DNA of 10,722 nt from Methanoregula sp. (GTDB lineage Archaea > Halobacteriota > Methanomicrobia > Methanomicrobiales > Methanospirillaceae). The notes beneath the pieces were generated by a model. The model saw nothing but the letters and a program-made list of their open reading frames with translations, made no database searches and was not told the DNA's origin. The stretch spans positions 40,070 to 50,791 of the forward strand of contig PMDE01000124.1 in the NCBI GenBank assembly GCA_003154335.1. Direction: 5' to 3'. This document shows, in pieces, positions 1 to 5,759 of the stretch (positions within the stretch are counted from its first letter, which is position 1; every line of letters starts with the position of its first letter). A program made the position numbers and the translations under genes.

Positions 1-262
1 ATCCGGCATCAGCCACCATAACCTTTACCGAAGATGCACCTTCCGTTACCTCTTTGCTCAATCCTGCTGCGCGGCGGGAAAAATCTATCGCAGTCACGTC
101 CCATTTACGTCGAATCATTAGGGGGAGCATTTTCCCGTTGCCACAGCCAAGTTCAAGAATCCGTGAACCTTTGGGAATTTCAGGAAGGGTGCAAGTCATA
201 CCCGCCCAGAGTTTACCCTTCCGGGCATATTCCTCATCCCATATAGTTGAATTCTTCGTCAT
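1..262 (-). CDS. SAM-dependent class I methyltransferase, N-terminal part (runs off left edge)
   Basis: Reading the minus strand from ATG 262-260 gives an open frame of 87 codons to the window edge. It starts MTKNSTIWDEEYARKGKLW and has a clear SAM-binding motif I, ILELGCGNGK (residues 35-44). This is followed by a second strand ending in an acidic residue, VTAIDFS (56-62, Asp60), the usual ribose contact of class I Rossmann methyltransferases. The N-terminal WDEEYA..G.LW pattern is common in small Methyltransf_11/25-type enzymes that act on small molecules. The substrate cannot be told: the C-terminal half is outside the window. AGGAT lies a few bases before the ATG as a ribosome binding site. 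The gene follows the 388-774 gene on the same strand with a gap of about 125 bases, so co-transcription is possible but unproven. The fold is certain; the function is not. Confidence 0.85.
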   Translation of the reverse strand, partial: MTKNSTIWDEEYARKGKLWAGMTCTLPEIPKGSRILELGCGNGKMLPLMIRRKWDVTAIDFSRRAAGLSKEVTEGASSVKVMVADAG

Positions 263-387
263 TGAATCCTATTCTCTCTTCCCGGATGGTTTGTTTCTCA
301 CACGTTAAAGGTGTATTCCGCGATGAGATTCAAAAACTTCCCGTTGCCATCTGATTTACGTGATCTGTTCATACTGCGGGGAAGCAG

Positions 388-774
388 TCACCCATTTTCA
401 TAGTGGAGGGCATCGTGGAGTCGTCTGGTTACAAGGTCAATAAGAAGGTCAGTTGATGGTATTTGTTGTAGTTCATCAGTCGTAATCAGCTCCTGGAGAG
501 ATTTTGCAGACTGGAGATATACGACCGGAACTGACGGTCTAGCAATCCCGAACTCTACCTGGAACTCATCAAGAAAGAGTAATCTCGACGGCAGCGGGAG
601 CTCATTCAGAAAGCGCTTCCATCCTTTTTTCATTCCTACGGGACTGAAAATCAGTTCAAAGAGATGACAACGGGGTTCTTTGGTGGTTCCCGGACTCTGA
701 TGGTAATCCGTCCTTCCTGAAAGGTTACCGGTATTGATGTTAAACACAAACAGGAGAGTCCTTTCCGGAGACAT
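388..774 (-). CDS. Small conserved protein of unknown function, possibly degenerate thioredoxin-like
   Basis: This 128-residue frame starts at ATG 774-772 and ends in TGA at 390-388. The protein opens with a hydrophobic strand, LLFVFNINTGNLSG, then RCHLFELIFSPVGMKKGWKRF (about residues 35-55), a strand LLFLDEF, and a C-terminal helix rich in Leu and charged residues. From memory, it resembles small bacterial and archaeal proteins with an FVYNADSG start and a CNLCALTYG..GMKKEWK segment. If that is right, this copy keeps the first Cys but has Phe in place of the second, so a CxxC redox role would be lost. No signal peptide or membrane segment is visible. Upstream of the start lies only a weak GGGATC. 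Reading-frame length and sensible composition argue that it is a real gene. The relationship is inference and the function is unknown. Confidence 0.65.
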   Translation of the reverse strand: MSPERTLLFVFNINTGNLSGRTDYHQSPGTTKEPRCHLFELIFSPVGMKKGWKRFLNELPLPSRLLFLDEFQVEFGIARPSVPVVYLQSAKSLQELITTDELQQIPSTDLLIDLVTRRLHDALHYENG

Positions 775-920
775 ACTGATCCCGGTTTCTTTCCAACGTC
801 TTAATGGTTGGGTTTCCGGTATTGGCCAGTTTCTTTGAAAATATGCTGAAACGAATTATCCACTTCCCGACCGACATTTTTTTTTTTGAAACGAGAATAA
901 TTTATTACCTATCGGATTTG

Positions 921-929
921 TTTATATAT
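921..929 (+). promoter_or_regulatory. TATA-like box, candidate serS promoter
   Basis: TTTATATAT fits the archaeal box A consensus (TTTAWATA-like). On the plus strand it would start transcription near 950, leaving a leader of about 140 bases before serS. Read on the minus strand it is also TATA-like and could serve the 388-774 gene, so its direction is uncertain. Confidence 0.4.
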
Positions 930-1028
930 CCCTCTTCAGATAACCAAATTTTCGCAATGAATGCATAATTGTGGAGAAAAAAATCTTTTTTTCCCTTGAA
1001 TATTATTCGGACTAAGAGAGTAAAGGCG

Positions 1029-1044
1029 ATACATTATGATGTAT
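1029..1044. repeat. Perfect inverted repeat upstream of serS
   Basis: ATACAT-TATG-ATGTAT has 6-base arms around a 4-base centre and ends 45 bases before the serS start. It could be an operator-like dyad or a small hairpin in the leader. In such AT-rich sequence, chance is a real alternative. Confidence 0.35.
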
Positions 1045-1089
1045 ATTTGTTAATTAGTATACAGAGACTTTTACCGGGAAGGTACTTCA

Positions 1090-2367
1090 ATGTTGGACAT
1101 CAGGCTTATCCGATCGAGCCCGGATATAATCCGGGCAGATTTACTAAAACGCAATGAGACTGAGAAGCTTGTATGGATAGACGATCTGTTGAGGGAAGAT
1201 GCCCGGTCGCGTGAACTTAAAATTGAAGATGATATCCTGCGGCAGCGTCGCAATGTGATAGCCAGGGAGATTAACGCAGCCCGGAAATCCGGACTGGATA
1301 CAACCGCTCTTATGGCAGAAGCTGCAAGCCTCCCCTTAAAAATTAAGGATAATGATGAGGAACAGGAAAAAATTTCTGAAACAATACATGCTTACCTGAT
1401 GCGTTTACCCAATATTCTGCATGAAAGTGTTCCTGCCGGTAAGGATGATACAGAGAATGTCGAAATTAAGTCCGCAGGCACGATAAAAAAATACGATTTT
1501 GAATTAAAGAATCATGGTCAGCTGGCGGTAGAAAAAGGATGGGCTGATTTCGAGCGGGCAACAAAAATCTCCGGTGCAGGGTTTTACTTCCTGAAAGGAA
1601 GCCTCGTCCTCCTGGATATGGCCCTTCAGCGGTTTGCATTGGATCTCCTGGTACAAAAAGGTTATATCCCGATAATACCCCCCTACATGATCAACCGTTC
1701 ATCGTATGAATGCGTCACCGATCTCGGTGATTTTGAGAAGGTGATGTATAAAATTGAAGGGGATGATGCCTACCTGATCGCGACAAGCGAGCACCCTCTT
1801 GCTGCAATGTACAGAGACGAGATCTTTGAGGATCATGACCTCCCGCTCCGTTTAGCTGGCATATCTTCCTGTTTCAGGCGTGAAATTGGAGCTCATGGCC
1901 TTGATACCAAAGGTTTGTTCCGTGTCCACCAGTTCACAAAAGTTGAACAGTTTATTTTCTGCAGACCAGAAGAATCATGGCAACTGCATGAGGAGTTGTT
2001 AACCAATGCTGAAGAAGTATTCCAAAAGCTGGAGATTCCCTACCGGATCGTAAATATCTGCACCGGAGACATCGGGACCGTTGCTGCAAAAAAATATGAT
2101 ATTGAAGCCTGGATGCCACGCGAGAATGCTTATAAGGAAGTTGTTTCCTGCTCAAATTGTACATCCTACCAGGCAGTACGGCTTAACGTTAAAGTTCGTG
2201 ATAAGAGTAACTTTGAATTGAAACGGCATGTCCATACGCTTAATTCTACGTTAATTGCCACATCGCGGGTTATTCGTGCAATTCTCGAGAACTGCCAGGA
2301 TGAGACCGGTTCGGTGGAAATCCCCCGACTACTCCGCCCCTACATGAATGACAGGGAATATCTCTGA
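1090..2367 (+). CDS. serS: Seryl-tRNA synthetase (class II, common type)
   Basis: This 425-residue enzyme charges tRNA-Ser with serine in the cytoplasm using ATP; SerRS also supplies Ser-tRNA for other pathways where present. Residues 1 to about 105 form the N-terminal tRNA-binding arm, a long charged antiparallel coiled coil that ends at LMRLPNILHESVPAG. The class II core follows. Motif 2 is FRREIGAHGLDTKGLFRVHQF from Phe262, with the ATP-binding arginine. It is preceded by the TSEHPLAA serine-site segment and followed by KVEQF. A late core segment is EVVSCSNCTSYQAVRLNVK. Motif 3 is LNSTLIATSRVIRAILEN (384-401), with the Arg kept but Ser/Thr in place of the glycines of bacterial enzymes, as I recall from archaeal SerRS. 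Length is normal. It is not the rare zinc-dependent SerRS of Methanococcales and Methanosarcina. The ATG is preceded by GGGAAGGT with good spacing. It appears monocistronic, or weakly linked to the next gene 86 bases on. Confidence 0.97.
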   Translation: MLDIRLIRSSPDIIRADLLKRNETEKLVWIDDLLREDARSRELKIEDDILRQRRNVIAREINAARKSGLDTTALMAEAASLPLKIKDNDEEQEKISETIHAYLMRLPNILHESVPAGKDDTENVEIKSAGTIKKYDFELKNHGQLAVEKGWADFERATKISGAGFYFLKGSLVLLDMALQRFALDLLVQKGYIPIIPPYMINRSSYECVTDLGDFEKVMYKIEGDDAYLIATSEHPLAAMYRDEIFEDHDLPLRLAGISSCFRREIGAHGLDTKGLFRVHQFTKVEQFIFCRPEESWQLHEELLTNAEEVFQKLEIPYRIVNICTGDIGTVAAKKYDIEAWMPRENAYKEVVSCSNCTSYQAVRLNVKVRDKSNFELKRHVHTLNSTLIATSRVIRAILENCQDETGSVEIPRLLRPYMNDREYL

Positions 2368-2396
2368 TTTTTCAACAGCCTGATTAGTATCCGAAT

Positions 2397-2428
2397 CGTT
2401 AACAAATACTTATTTGCTGTTGCTAACG
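2397..2428 (+). promoter_or_regulatory. Candidate promoter/dyad before the zinc-ribbon gene
   Basis: The 86-base gap after serS contains nested symmetry. The outer arms are CGTTA (2397-2401) and TAACG (2424-2428). The inner arms are AAATA and TATTT around CT (2404-2415). The AAATACTTAT part is a poor but possible TATA box, placed to start a short leader ahead of the ATG at 2454. AGGTG (2445-2449) is the likely ribosome binding site. Confidence 0.3.
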
Positions 2429-2453
2429 CAAGTATAGTTAAGAAAGGTGTATT

Positions 2454-3968
2454 ATGGCTTATCCTGATCTTGAGCGTGAAGAGTCCATTATTCTGGAAAC
2501 GCGCAATATTAAATTTAAATCTATCCTGTTTGATGCGATCTTAACTTACCGGCGCATTATTCTTTTTGACAGGAAAAAGGATGATATTCCCTCACAGGAG
2601 ATCAGTCTGGGGACAATCCTCAACGTTGAAACCGGGGAAAATGCCATTCGTGACAATTTTTTAATTCTGACCGTAATGACGGAGACTGACGGGAAACATG
2701 ACATTGTCCTCACATTCTTACGTCAGTCCGGCGGTGAAAGAAAACGGGAGTGCAATGAGTGGGCAAAGAACTTAATCAGCTTCATCCCCTCTACATTTTC
2801 GGAGGCTCCTCCTGTTGAAATTCCGGTACCTGACGAGAGTCCTTTACCCCTCCGGGGATCGACGATACCTGCCCCTTTCAACAGCACTATAACCCGTCCT
2901 GAAAAAAAGAAGATAGAAATTGCCCGTCCTCTGGGAAAGATCAGAGAGGACAAACCTGTATCCCCCGTTCCTGTGGAGACTTCCTCTCTCCCTTCCGGGA
3001 CATTTTGCTCACGATGCGGTAATCGTGTTCCTTTTGAATCCTTGTTCTGTAACCACTGCGGTATACCGATTACCCATAAACCCGTGAATGGTGCCGCTCA
3101 AAAATCCGTTGTTCCTCAGGTTCAGATTCCTGTCCCTCCCTCTGTGGGGTCCCTTTCAGAAAGACAAGGCCGCCCTATTGAGCAGATAATCCATTCCATT
3201 GAACCGCTGATTGAAGACTCAGTGCCACGGACATATCCTTCACCGCTTTTCCAGAAACAGCCATCTCAACCCCCTGCTGAATCAGCTCCCCCGGAACAAC
3301 AGCCAGTTCAAACACCTGCAGTGATCTGGCCGGTACTCCAAAAGACCGAAGCCCCGGCATCAGGTCCCAATGAATCCGCCTCCTCAGAACCGGGTGGCTT
3401 CCCCCCTCCACTTTCCTCGCAACCCCCCCCGTTAAAACAACCGAATTATCTTGCTATCGGAATTCTTGCCCTCGCAATCCTGGCGGTTATCGGGGGTCTG
3501 TTGGTAGTGGCAAATCTTCTCCCGGGACCGGGAGGCGTGCCCGGGGTAACCACGACCATTCCTGTAACGAATACCGTTGTAATAACAACAGCCTTACCCA
3601 CTCAAACTTCTCCTCCCACGGTGATAACAACAATCCCGGAACCAACCCCGACCCAGATACTGATACCACAAACCGGTGTATGGGTGAGAGCGTTGTATAA
3701 TGGCACGTACATCGGGTTGATTGGTACACCGGGGAACCAGATTGAAGTAACCGACACCGGCGATCATTTTTATCAGGTATCTACTATCGATGGGACTGTA
3801 GCTGCAGTCCTCCAGAAAAAAGACGGTTCCGCGGATAAAATCGTCCTTGAAGTGTATAAAAACGGCGTAATGGTAAGGCGTGAATCCACCGGCACTCCAA
3901 AGGGGATAGTCGAAGTTCAGGTTGATTTGAAAACAGTGCCCGCAGTCAACGGTAGTTCGATAAGTTGA
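2454..3968 (+). CDS. Zinc-ribbon, single-pass membrane protein with exported C-terminal domain
   Basis: This 504-residue protein has a mosaic layout. Residues 1 to about 115 form a compact alpha/beta domain that looks PH-like (LETRNIKFKSILFDAILTYRRIILFD, ending in a helix EWAKNLISFIPS). A proline-rich linker follows. A zinc ribbon has Cys185-x2-Cys188 and Cys199-x2-Cys202. A long Pro/Gln/Ser-rich linker comes next (about 205-330), then one membrane helix (about 333-356, LAIGILALAILAVIGGLLVV), a Thr/Pro-rich stalk, and a C-terminal beta-rich domain of about 95 residues from TGVWVRALYNGTYIG. With the zinc ribbon inside, the last domain should face outside the cell. I have seen this type in Methanomicrobiales annotated only as zinc-ribbon domain protein; the role is unknown, with envelope sensing or scaffolding as guesses. 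The ATG is preceded by AAAGGTG. It lies downstream of serS and faces the DUF447 unit. Confidence 0.85.
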   Translation: MAYPDLEREESIILETRNIKFKSILFDAILTYRRIILFDRKKDDIPSQEISLGTILNVETGENAIRDNFLILTVMTETDGKHDIVLTFLRQSGGERKRECNEWAKNLISFIPSTFSEAPPVEIPVPDESPLPLRGSTIPAPFNSTITRPEKKKIEIARPLGKIREDKPVSPVPVETSSLPSGTFCSRCGNRVPFESLFCNHCGIPITHKPVNGAAQKSVVPQVQIPVPPSVGSLSERQGRPIEQIIHSIEPLIEDSVPRTYPSPLFQKQPSQPPAESAPPEQQPVQTPAVIWPVLQKTEAPASGPNESASSEPGGFPPPLSSQPPPLKQPNYLAIGILALAILAVIGGLLVVANLLPGPGGVPGVTTTIPVTNTVVITTALPTQTSPPTVITTIPEPTPTQILIPQTGVWVRALYNGTYIGLIGTPGNQIEVTDTGDHFYQVSTIDGTVAAVLQKKDGSADKIVLEVYKNGVMVRRESTGTPKGIVEVQVDLKTVPAVNGSSIS

Positions 3969-3988
3969 AAACCAGGAAAACAATGATC

Positions 3989-3996
3989 TTTTTTTT
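3989..3996 (+). terminator. Oligo-T transcription terminator after the zinc-ribbon gene
   Basis: A run of eight T begins 21 bases after the stop codon. Oligo-U stretches without an obligatory hairpin are typical intrinsic terminators of archaeal RNA polymerase. Confidence 0.6.
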
Positions 3997-4190
3997 AACT
4001 AATTTATTAGGGATATCTCCATTCCAGCGACTAAAAAATATTCGTTATTTTAATGATACCTGCTTGCTTCTACGCGCCGGGAAACTCGTCATGGTTCATC
4101 CCCGCCATTTCGAGGTCCCAAAATTGCGACAATCCCATTAAGGGAAATTGAAAGCGATCGACAAAATCACCAGGCAGGTATTAGAGTTAT

Positions 4191-4208
4191 CCCGGATCGT
4201 GGTCCGGG
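4191..4208. repeat. Inverted repeat, CCCGGA/TCCGGG hairpin
   Basis: CCCGGA (4191-4196) and TCCGGG (4203-4208) form a perfect 6-base GC-rich stem with a 6-base loop. Six bases later a second, weaker stem follows (GGGACA 4215-4220 with TGTCTC 4228-4233, one G-U pair), and then T6 at 4250-4255. Together they could be the 3' end of a structured transcript. Confidence 0.45.
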
Positions 4209-4275
4209 CAGGGAGGGACAGGCATTTTGTCTCCTTGATTATTAACCCGTTTTTTACTTTTGACTGATCCGGTAA

Positions 4276-4292
4276 CGTGAATTTTTTTCACG
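4276..4292. repeat. Inverted repeat, CGTGAA/TTCACG with all-T loop
   Basis: CGTGAA (4276-4281) and TTCACG (4287-4292) flank TTTTT. This is a compact perfect stem whose loop is part of a T7 tract. It may be a terminator-like element between the converging genes, possibly working on the plus strand. Confidence 0.4.
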
Positions 4293-4383
4293 ATAAATTT
4301 GGGACATGTTATTTAGTAATTTTCTCTCGTTAATACAGAACAATTCTGGGGGTTAAAATGCCATGAGACCTTTTTTTTCCTTA

Positions 4384-4965
4384 TCACGGATCTTTTGTCT
4401 CTATGCCATTGGTTCCTATATGCTGGTTTAATAATTCGAGAGCTTCCAGTTCCCGTTTTCCCCCACATCTCCGCACAATGGACTCGTGATAATCAATCAG
4501 GTTCCTGAGTTGGGGATCTTTTGTAATCAAAAACCGTGTTGCGTGCACGGTTGCGTCGATGATGCTGTTAAATCCCCGGTTTAACGGGTGTACTGAAATT
4601 TCCTCGATGATCTCTTTTTCCAGCTTGAGACTGACCAACATCGATCCATGAGTCTTATTTATAATGGTTGCCGAAAAGGCTGCCCACGCATCGGCCCCCG
4701 TTAATCTAAACATTATCTTACCGGCAACAGGTTCTTTAATAAAAAAATTATCAGGAAGATCTTCAAATGCTGTTTTGACGTAGAGGAGTGGATCGTGCAC
4801 AAAATTGGCAACAAGACATCCGTCCCGCTCAACATTTTGTGCAGTATGGCTTCCGGAAAAAAGCACAACACTTGCTTTCCCTTCCCGGTAATGAATACCC
4901 ATTGGTGCAGCATTAAAAAAAGTTGTAGCAATCACTTCGTTTATTCCACCGCCTATAAGTCCCAT
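4384..4965 (-). CDS. DUF447 family protein, FMN-binding split-barrel-like
   Basis: This protein of about 193 residues is recognised as DUF447. It has the N-terminal GLIGGGINEVIATTFFNAAPMGIHYREGK pattern, the VVLFSGSHTAQNVERDGCLVANFVHDPLLYVKTAFED segment, and a C-terminal helical part with NRGFNSIIDATVHATRF. The family is found in methanogens and some methylotrophs and is thought to have the FMN-binding split-barrel fold; no reaction is established. A GTG at 4971 is possible, but the ATG at 4965 is preferred. GGGGAGGGG lies at the right distance for the ATG and too close for the GTG. The start lies inside the end of the CitG-like gene (13-base overlap), so the two are almost surely translationally coupled. 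In methylotrophs, DUF447 and CitG-like genes lie, as I recall, in tetrahydromethanopterin gene clusters, suggesting a link to a C1 cofactor. Family call firm, role inferred. Confidence 0.88.
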   Translation of the reverse strand: MGLIGGGINEVIATTFFNAAPMGIHYREGKASVVLFSGSHTAQNVERDGCLVANFVHDPLLYVKTAFEDLPDNFFIKEPVAGKIMFRLTGADAWAAFSATIINKTHGSMLVSLKLEKEIIEEISVHPLNRGFNSIIDATVHATRFLITKDPQLRNLIDYHESIVRRCGGKRELEALELLNQHIGTNGIETKDP

Positions 4966-5759
4966 TGCCACCCCTCCCCGAGAGCGATAAAAATTGAGGA
5001 GATCGTAAGATCGGCGATTGAACCCGGGTTGATATCCCTTTCAATACATTCCGCATCAAAATCCTCCAGAGAGCGTTGATTATCCATGACTTCACGAGCT
5101 TTGTTCATGGTCTCCAGAGCTGCCGCGGAACCGTGTTTCTTAATGATGAAGGTATCCGGTTCAGAAGCAAGAAGTGTGAGAAAAGTTTTGACAATTGCCT
5201 CTCTGCCCGACCCGAATTGTTTAAGATGATCTGCTCCCCGTCGCGTAAGAGGAAATCCGGTCACCCATTCCCGTGCGACCATATCGTTTGCAGCTGAATG
5301 CTTCATAATGTCGAGGAGGGTCATATCACGGTTTCTTATAAGGGTCAGCGTGTGAGGATTGTTCACATCCAGCTCATCCTTATCGTTTATCTTAACTTTT
5401 GTCATAGCAAAAGCTTTGTAAAATGCCACGGCATCTGAAACATCTGTCTTTTCTATTGCGTTCAATGCGCCGGAAATACCCTTTCCATATATCAGGGGGA
5501 TAAGAAGGATGAATGCACCAAAATGGGTATTTCCACCTTCATGGCAATTCGTGTCCCGGACGGCATGTTTGATGATCTCGCCTATTCTCCCGGTCCCGGT
5601 GTCAGCTTCTTCAAAAGCACCCCGGGCAAAAATTGTTGAAGCAAGGAAATGCTCAAGCCGTGTGTCAGGGTAATCATGGCAACGGTCCACATTCCCTGGT
5701 TTTGGGTATGCACAGACTTCCAGCATCATTGCCAGCTGCGCCCTTTCAACTACTTTCAT
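4953..5759 (-). CDS. CitG-like protein (triphosphoribosyl-dephospho-CoA synthase family)
   Basis: The 268-residue protein belongs to the CitG/MdcB family. In bacteria these enzymes join dephospho-CoA to the ribose of ATP, making the prosthetic-group precursor of citrate or malonate lyase. Hallmarks seen, numbered from ATG 5759: YPKPGNVDR (18-26), EGGNTHFGAFILL (74-86; the family's NTxLG-type loop), TLTLIRNRDMTLLD, KKHGS, and NPGSIAD (244-250; the family's NPGTxAD). No citrate or malonate lyase genes are near. The in-frame GTG 5783 and ATG 5774 would give longer forms, but family members begin close to MKVVERAQLA. No Shine-Dalgarno precedes any candidate, so coupling to mmp9, whose stop overlaps this start by 14 bases, is likely. 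The pairing with DUF447 makes a methanogen-specific ribosyl or phosphoribosyl transfer to a cofactor plausible. The true substrate is unknown. Confidence 0.88.
   Translation of the reverse strand: MKVVERAQLAMMLEVCAYPKPGNVDRCHDYPDTRLEHFLASTIFARGAFEEADTGTGRIGEIIKHAVRDTNCHEGGNTHFGAFILLIPLIYGKGISGALNAIEKTDVSDAVAFYKAFAMTKVKINDKDELDVNNPHTLTLIRNRDMTLLDIMKHSAANDMVAREWVTGFPLTRRGADHLKQFGSGREAIVKTFLTLLASEPDTFIIKKHGSAAALETMNKAREVMDNQRSLEDFDAECIERDINPGSIADLTISSIFIALGEGWQWDL

Larger units (their letters stand above)
775..1089. other. AT-rich intergenic region between divergent genes
   Basis: No credible gene lies here; short frames such as the one at 969-1157 overlap serS out of frame and lack family features. 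The stretch holds a T11 tract (877-887), a TATA-like box at 921-929, and a palindrome at 1029-1044. There are also two similar GAAACGA-starting segments near 849 and 888. It probably carries the promoters of both the 388-774 gene and serS. Confidence 0.6.
3969..4383. other. Convergent intergenic region with hairpins and oligo-T tracts
   Basis: This 415-base stretch has no credible protein gene. On the plus strand it holds T tracts at 3989-3996, 4250-4255, 4282-4288 and 4371-4378. A more GC-rich core (about 4070-4235) has several short inverted repeats. The minus strand has almost no T tracts apart from one six-base run near 4032. The region may simply hold terminators, a decayed sequence, or an unannotated small RNA. 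Confidence 0.5.

Noticed and set aside
34..308. Two plus-strand frames over the left edge
   Set aside because: They are antisense to the methyltransferase with its clear SAM-binding motif.
877..887. T11 tract as a terminator
   Set aside because: No plus-strand gene precedes it in the window, and it lies in a divergent promoter region; more likely a simple AT-rich tract.
3175..3983. Minus-strand frames up to 129 codons opposite the zinc-ribbon gene
   Set aside because: The plus-strand frame has zinc-ribbon cysteines and a membrane helix; the opposite frames come from its biased composition.
4080..4120. T-arm-like GGTTCATCCCC suggesting a tRNA
   Set aside because: No matching acceptor stem, D arm or anticodon arm can be folded around it.
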